Translations under genes and position numbers: made by a program
NCBI GenBank assembly: GCA_012735285.1
Contig: JAAYHT010000071.1
Span: forward strand, 1 to 10,681
Source: Clostridiales bacterium
GTDB taxonomy: Bacteria > Bacillota > Clostridia > Peptostreptococcales > Anaerovoracaceae
Length of the DNA stretch: 10,681 nt
Direction: 5' to 3'
Notes under the pieces: generated by a model
Seen by the model: the letters and a program-made list of their open reading frames with translations, nothing else
Database searches by the model: none
Told to the model about the DNA's origin: nothing
Shown here: one piece after another, positions 6,702-10,681 of the stretch
How positions within the stretch are numbered: position 1 is the first letter of the stretch
How the letters are laid out: every line of letters begins with the position of its first letter

Positions 6702-9319
6702 TAATTCACTTCCTTTATTGCTCCACAACATTTTTTATATTTCTTCCCGCTGCCGCAGGGACATGGATCGTTTCTTCCTACAGTCGGCGCCTTCCTCACA
6801 GTTTCCTGCTTCTTAGGTCTATCGGGCACCTTGGTCGCCTTGGGTATTTGAGGTTCGCTGTCAGCTGTATCCTCTGCATCGTCCCTGAAGTCCTCTTTAA
6901 TACCCCTTCCCAGCACAGCAACCTGCCTTCTTTCTGTCCTAGTCTGAACCGTTACATTGAAGCAGAATCTGACTGTATCTTCCTTGATGGCTCTAATCAT
7001 AAGATCGAACATCTCAAAACCTTCGTTAGCATAGGCTGCAGCAGGATCCTCCTGTCCCAGAGCCCTCAAGCCGATTCCATGCTTAAGCTGATCCATGGCA
7101 TCTATATGATCCATCCACTTGTTGTCAACTACCCTTAGAAGGATCATTCTCTCAAGCTCACGCATACGCTCGATGCCAATCTCTTCTTCTTTTGCCTGAT
7201 AAGCCCTTTCAACCAGTTCCATGGTATCTTCAAGTAGTTTGTGTTTATTAAGCCCATGTATATCATCTTCTGTGTATGAATAACCTTCAAAGCCTCTAAT
7301 AATTCTTCTGATTGAGTTCTCCAGTGCTTTCAGATCCCATTCCTCAGCATATTTTGAAGCATTGGTGTAGAATTCAATCTGCTCAGAGACTATTTCTTCT
7401 GCCATAGACATTATGTGGTCTCTTAAATCTTCACCCTGAAGCACTCTGCTCCGCTCATTGTAGATTATCTCCCTTTGCTTGTTCATTACATCGTCATATT
7501 GCAATACATATTTACGGATTGAGAAGTTCCTTCCTTCAACCCTCTTCTGAGCATTCTCGATTGACTTAGTTAGCATGCCTGCCTCTAAAGGAACATCCTC
7601 TTCCATTCCTAGTTTTTCTACGAGTCCCTGAATCCTGTCCCCTCCAAAACGGCGCATAAGCTCATCTTCTAGAGAGATAAAGAATTGGGTTGTACCAGGG
7701 TCACCTTGACGTCCCGAACGACCCCTAAGCTGGTTATCGATTCTCCTTGATTCATGGCGTTCTGTTCCTAGAACAAAAAGTCCTCCCAGGTCAACAATTT
7801 TCTGCCTTTCCTCAGGAGAGCAGTCCCTACCGCCTAAAATAATGTCTGTTCCACGGCCTGCCATATTGGTGGCAATTGTTACTGCCTTATATCTTCCAGC
7901 CTCTGCAATGATCTCGGCTTCTCTTTCATGATGCTTGGCGTTTAATACGTTATGCTTTATTCCCCTTCTCTTTAAGAGGGCACTTATTAGCTCAGATTTT
8001 TCTATGGAAATAGTACCTACGAGTACGGGCTGTCCCCTTTCATAGCATTCCTGAATGCGGTTTACAATGGCTGTAAACTTGCCCCTTTCTGTTCTATATA
8101 TCGAATCCTCCAAATCAACCCTTCTTACAGGCTTATTGGTAGGAATAACTACAACATCCATATTGTAGATTTCACGGAATTCGTCTTCCTCTGTCTTGGC
8201 TGTACCCGTCATACCGGCAAGCTTCTTATACATCCTGAAATAGTTTTGAAGAGTAATAGTTGCAAGGGTCTTTGATTCCTGACGGACCGTCAGACCCTCC
8301 TTAGCCTCAATAGCTTGGTGAAGTCCGTCGCTATAGCGTCTTCCGAACATCAGTCTGCCGGTAAATTCATCTACAATAACTACCTCTCCATCCTTGACAA
8401 TATAGTCTACATTGCGCTTCATGAGATTATGGGCCTTCAAGGCCTGTATTACGTGGTGGTTTATCTCCATGTTTTCAGGATCAGAGAAGTTATCTATCTT
8501 GAAGAACTTTTCACATTTGGTTACACCCTCTTCAGTAAGGGCAACGGTTTTTTCTTTTTCATCAACAGTAAAGTCAAAGCCCTTTGTAAAGCCTGCAACA
8601 AACTTATTTGCTATCTGATAAAGTTCTGTTGACTTTTCGCCCTGGCCAGAAATGCTCAGGGGAGTCCTGGCTTCGTCTATCAATATGCTGTCGACTTCGT
8701 CTATTATCGCATAGTTGAGTCCCCTCTGAACCATATGTTCTTTATAGATCACCATGTTGTCCCTTAAGTAATCGAAACCAAATTCATTATTGGTACCGTA
8801 GGTTATATCTGCCTGGTAGGCAGCCTTTCTCTCTTCTCCAGTAACATCGTGGACAACACAGCCTACAGTCAGTCCTAAAAACTCATATATCTGGCCCATC
8901 CAGTCCCTGTCTCTTTTAGCAAGATAGTCGTTTACAGTTACCACATGGACTCCATTTCCTTCAAGGGCATTTAAGTATACGGGCAGGGTAGCCACCAAAG
9001 TCTTACCTTCCCCTGTTTTCATCTCTGCAATCCTGCCCTGATGGAGCACTACTCCACCCATGAGCTGGACCCTGAAATGTCTCATATTTAGAACCCTTGA
9101 TGCCGTCTCCCTTACCACAGCAAAAGCCTCTGGCAGGATATCGTCAAGTGTTTCCCCCTGAGCCAGCCTCTGTTTGAATATATCGGTCATCGCCCTGAGC
9201 TCTGCGTCGGTTTTTTTGGACATCTCAGGCTCAAGCGCCTCAATTTTATCTACGATTTTCTCGATTTTATTTAACTCTTTAGTATTTAAATCTCCGAAAA
9301 TCTTTTCTAATAATCCCAT
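6701..9319 (-). CDS. secA: Preprotein translocase ATPase SecA
   Basis: SecA is the motor ATPase that drives unfolded secretory proteins through the SecYEG channel at the inner face of the membrane. The 872-residue length is typical. Visible landmarks are the N-terminal helix GLLEKIFG, Walker A MKTGEGKT (100-107), Walker B IIDEVDS (205-211) with DEARTPLSISG after it, the preprotein cross-linking region at about 220-370, the second nucleotide-binding domain with TNMAGRGTDI (484-493) and the arginine-finger region QLRGRSGRQGDPG (530-542), the helical wing and scaffold, and a variable acidic linker at about 805-845. The tail is an intact SEC-C zinc motif with Cys853, Cys855, Cys864 and Cys865, the SecB/ribosome/phospholipid-interacting end of many SecA proteins. 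The start is supported by GAAAGGA ten bases upstream. The downstream prfB neighbour is the usual arrangement in Firmicutes. It is the first gene of the putative operon. Confidence 0.98.
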   Translation of the reverse strand: MGLLEKIFGDLNTKELNKIEKIVDKIEALEPEMSKKTDAELRAMTDIFKQRLAQGETLDDILPEAFAVVRETASRVLNMRHFRVQLMGGVVLHQGRIAEMKTGEGKTLVATLPVYLNALEGNGVHVVTVNDYLAKRDRDWMGQIYEFLGLTVGCVVHDVTGEERKAAYQADITYGTNNEFGFDYLRDNMVIYKEHMVQRGLNYAIIDEVDSILIDEARTPLSISGQGEKSTELYQIANKFVAGFTKGFDFTVDEKEKTVALTEEGVTKCEKFFKIDNFSDPENMEINHHVIQALKAHNLMKRNVDYIVKDGEVVIVDEFTGRLMFGRRYSDGLHQAIEAKEGLTVRQESKTLATITLQNYFRMYKKLAGMTGTAKTEEDEFREIYNMDVVVIPTNKPVRRVDLEDSIYRTERGKFTAIVNRIQECYERGQPVLVGTISIEKSELISALLKRRGIKHNVLNAKHHEREAEIIAEAGRYKAVTIATNMAGRGTDIILGGRDCSPEERQKIVDLGGLFVLGTERHESRRIDNQLRGRSGRQGDPGTTQFFISLEDELMRRFGGDRIQGLVEKLGMEEDVPLEAGMLTKSIENAQKRVEGRNFSIRKYVLQYDDVMNKQREIIYNERSRVLQGEDLRDHIMSMAEEIVSEQIEFYTNASKYAEEWDLKALENSIRRIIRGFEGYSYTEDDIHGLNKHKLLEDTMELVERAYQAKEEEIGIERMRELERMILLRVVDNKWMDHIDAMDQLKHGIGLRALGQEDPAAAYANEGFEMFDLMIRAIKEDTVRFCFNVTVQTRTERRQVAVLGRGIKEDFRDDAEDTADSEPQIPKATKVPDRPKKQETVRKAPTVGRNDPCPCGSGKKYKKCCGAIKEVN
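6711..6715 (-). promoter_or_regulatory. Ribosome binding site of prfB
   Basis: AAGGA lies nine bases before the prfB ATG, within the last codons of secA. With the one-base TAATG overlap it decides the prfB start and indicates translational coupling to secA. Confidence 0.75.
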
Positions 9320-9329
9320 TATTTAATAT

Positions 9330-9336
9330 TCCTTTC
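9330..9336 (-). promoter_or_regulatory. Ribosome binding site of secA
   Basis: GAAAGGA lies ten bases before the ATG at 9319, a slightly long but acceptable spacing. No other start codon nearby gives a family-like N-terminus. Confidence 0.7.
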
Positions 9337-9367
9337 TTCTCATAAACCCTAGCTTTATCAAGCTTTT

Positions 9368-9396
9368 AGTATATCATAGTGCTTATAAAAAATCAA
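9368..9396 (-). promoter_or_regulatory. Predicted housekeeping promoter for the secA operon
   Basis: On the minus strand, TTGATT (9396-9391) and TATACT (9373-9368) are separated by exactly 17 bases, a good sigma-70/sigma-A match (consensus TTGACA-17-TATAAT). Transcription would begin near 9361, giving a leader of about 40 bases before secA. The -35 box lies in the U-tract of the upstream terminator. The prediction rests on sequence alone. Confidence 0.7.
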
Positions 9397-9415
9397 AAAG
9401 GGCTAACGCCCTTTT
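9385..9415 (-). terminator. Intrinsic terminator of the aspartate kinase gene
   Basis: On the minus strand, AAAAGGGC (9415-9408) pairs perfectly with GCCCTTTT (9403-9396) around the four-base loop GTTA. The stem is followed by TGATTTTTT. It starts 22 bases after the aspartate kinase stop codon, the expected position for rho-independent termination. It separates that gene from the secA operon. Confidence 0.88.
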
Positions 9416-9436
9416 ATGTTATTTTTTCGATATTTT

Positions 9437-10681
9437 TCAATCTTCTTTTTGACCATAGAAAGCGTCATAAATTGCCCTAATCGCAGTTTCTAAATCAGAG
9501 TTCTGAACACCTACGATAATGTTCATTTCACTGGAACCCTGGTCAATCATTCTGACGTTTACCCCGGCTTTATAGAGTGCTCCAAACAGGGTTGCTGAAA
9601 CGCCAAGTCTCCTGTTCATCCTCTCGCCAACGGTAGCTATCAATGCCATATCGTCGTAAACTTCTAGGCTGTCGGGAGCTAGCCTTCTCCTCATCTCTTC
9701 TATGATATCATCTAACTTCCCGTTTAACTTCTTCTTCGATATTACTATCGATATGGTATCGATACTGCTTGGCAAATGCTCAACCGGTATTCTATAGTCC
9801 TCAAGTATGCTCAGAGCCCTTCTAATAAAACCGGGTTCTGAACTCATCATATTCTTATAAATCGCAATTACAACGAAGTCCTTGCTTCCAGCTATTCCAG
9901 TTACTATTTCACCATTCCTGTAACCTTCAATGTCAGCTACAATAGTTGTTCCAGGATGGGTCGGATCATTAGTGTTTCTGATGTTTATCGGAATGTTGCT
10001 TTCGCGAACCGGGTAAATCGCATCTTCGTGAAGCACATTTGCTCCCATATATGATAACTCCCTGAGCTCTTTGTATGAGATGACATCTATATGCTTCGGA
10101 TTTTTAACGATCTTTGGATCGGCAACCATAAAACCGGATACGTCAGTCCAGTTTTCATAGACATCGGCATTTACGGCCTTTGCCACCAATGACCCTGTTA
10201 TGTCGGATCCACCTCTTGAAAAGGTCTTAATTTCTCCATTTAATTTGGTTCCATAGAAGCCAGGTATAACTGCCCTTTCATGCTTTGACAGCTCTTCTTT
10301 AAGCCTCTTGTCAGTCTCATCATCTAGCAATCTACCCTTATCGTCAAAGCAGATTAAACCAGCCGCATCTACGAAATCATAACCTAGGTAGGCTGCTGTA
10401 AGCTTGGCAGTCAGGTATTCGCCCCTGCTTGCAATATAGTCTTCAGAAGCACCTGCCCTAATATTGCTCTCGATCTCAGCGAATTCACTTGTCAGGTCCA
10501 CATCAACCCCCAGGTTGATCTCCATAGCTAGAAATCTATCGCTGATTACCTGAAATATCTGCTCAAATCCAAGATTATGATCAATATGAGCCTTTAACAA
10601 ATAGAGCAGGTCTGTAACCTTGTTATCTTCGCTAAAGCGCTTTCCTGGCGCCGACACAACTACATATCTTCTCTCCTGGTC
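9437..10681 (-). CDS. Aspartate kinase, monofunctional (N-terminus beyond right edge)
   Basis: Aspartate kinase phosphorylates L-aspartate to 4-phospho-aspartate, the first step to lysine, threonine, methionine and diaminopimelate. The visible 414 residues begin DQERRYVVVSAPGKRFSED, so the frame runs through the edge; only the first roughly 30 residues, with the ATP-binding KFGGSS motif, are missing. The GTG at 10657 lies inside the conserved VVVSAPGKR strand and is not the start. Kinase motifs seen are SRGEYLTAKL (substrate site), PGFYGTK, the nucleotide loop FSRGGSDITGSLVAKAV, and NWTDVSGFMVADP. The C-terminal 150 or so residues form two ACT-type regulatory domains (FVVIAIYKNMMS to ISIVIS, then LIATVGERM to SEMNIIVGV), which bind end-product amino acids in this family. 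No homoserine dehydrogenase domain follows, so it is not the bifunctional ThrA form. Which end product inhibits it cannot be read here; lysC and YclM/ThrD-like enzymes are both possible. The gene ends in TGA and is followed by a terminator. Confidence 0.95.
   Translation of the reverse strand, partial: DQERRYVVVSAPGKRFSEDNKVTDLLYLLKAHIDHNLGFEQIFQVISDRFLAMEINLGVDVDLTSEFAEIESNIRAGASEDYIASRGEYLTAKLTAAYLGYDFVDAAGLICFDDKGRLLDDETDKRLKEELSKHERAVIPGFYGTKLNGEIKTFSRGGSDITGSLVAKAVNADVYENWTDVSGFMVADPKIVKNPKHIDVISYKELRELSYMGANVLHEDAIYPVRESNIPINIRNTNDPTHPGTTIVADIEGYRNGEIVTGIAGSKDFVVIAIYKNMMSSEPGFIRRALSILEDYRIPVEHLPSSIDTISIVISKKKLNGKLDDIIEEMRRRLAPDSLEVYDDMALIATVGERMNRRLGVSATLFGALYKAGVNVRMIDQGSSEMNIIVGVQNSDLETAIRAIYDAFYGQKED

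Noticed and set aside
8315..8632. Plus-strand frame of 105 codons
   Set aside because: It is antisense to the highly conserved SecA core, has no convincing ribosome binding site or family resemblance, and is a shadow.
9323..9343. Six-codon mini-frame (M-R-R-K-E-Y-stop) just before secA, in the same frame
   Set aside because: The upstream AGGG is only three bases from its ATG, too close to act, and the secA ribosome binding site lies inside it. It is most simply leader sequence that happens to contain ATG and TAA.
9351..9364. Small inverted repeat AGCTT-GATA-AAGCT in the secA leader
   Set aside because: A five-pair, AT-rich stem at the predicted transcription start is too weak to call a regulatory structure.
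10655..10657. GTG as start of the aspartate kinase gene
   Set aside because: It is a valine in the conserved VVVSAPGKR strand; the frame continues to the window edge with family-like residues and lacks the KFGGSS motif that must precede it.
1..10681. Search for an undescribed defence, mobile or RNA-based system
   Set aside because: Every stretch except the 117-base gap at 9320-9436 is occupied by a recognised gene on one strand. I saw no repeat arrays, transposase, integrase, attachment sites, tRNA or riboswitch-like leader.

Overview
The window is a block of ordinary bacterial housekeeping genes, all on the minus strand, so it reads from right to left. The moderately AT-rich sequence, the adjacent secA-prfB pair, an AddAB-type (not RecBCD-type) recombination nuclease subunit with an iron-sulfur-type cysteine, and AGGAG-type ribosome binding sites all suggest a Firmicute, probably a clostridial-type anaerobe. 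The taxonomic placement is inference; no rRNA or other marker is present.

Layout in transcription order: (1) a monofunctional aspartate kinase whose first residues lie beyond the right edge (9437-10681), ended by an intrinsic terminator (9385-9415). (2) A 117-base intergenic gap that holds the terminator and a near-consensus sigma-A type promoter. (3) secA (6701-9319), the preprotein translocase ATPase. (4) prfB (5603-6701), peptide chain release factor 2, whose start overlaps the secA stop by one base and which carries the classical programmed +1 frameshift at an in-frame UGA at codon 26. (5) tex (3442-5601), an S1-domain nucleic-acid-binding protein, one base after prfB. (6) A HAD-family phosphatase (2771-3427), 14 bases after tex. 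(7) addB (1-2767), the AddB subunit of the AddAB helicase-nuclease, three bases after the phosphatase gene and cut by the left edge inside its nuclease domain.

The five genes from secA to addB have gaps of -1 to 14 bases with no terminator between them, so they probably form one operon driven from the promoter at about 9368-9396. It combines protein export, translation termination, Tex, a small phosphatase and double-strand-break processing. Apart from the gap between the aspartate kinase gene and secA, there is no stretch over about 20 bases without a gene. I see no mobile element, CRISPR array, RNA gene, repeat family or accessory island.

I found no undescribed system. The points most worth a second look are the recoding site in prfB, the possibility that tex translation is coupled to it, the loss of the expected Walker A motif in AddB, and the overlap of terminator and promoter ahead of secA.
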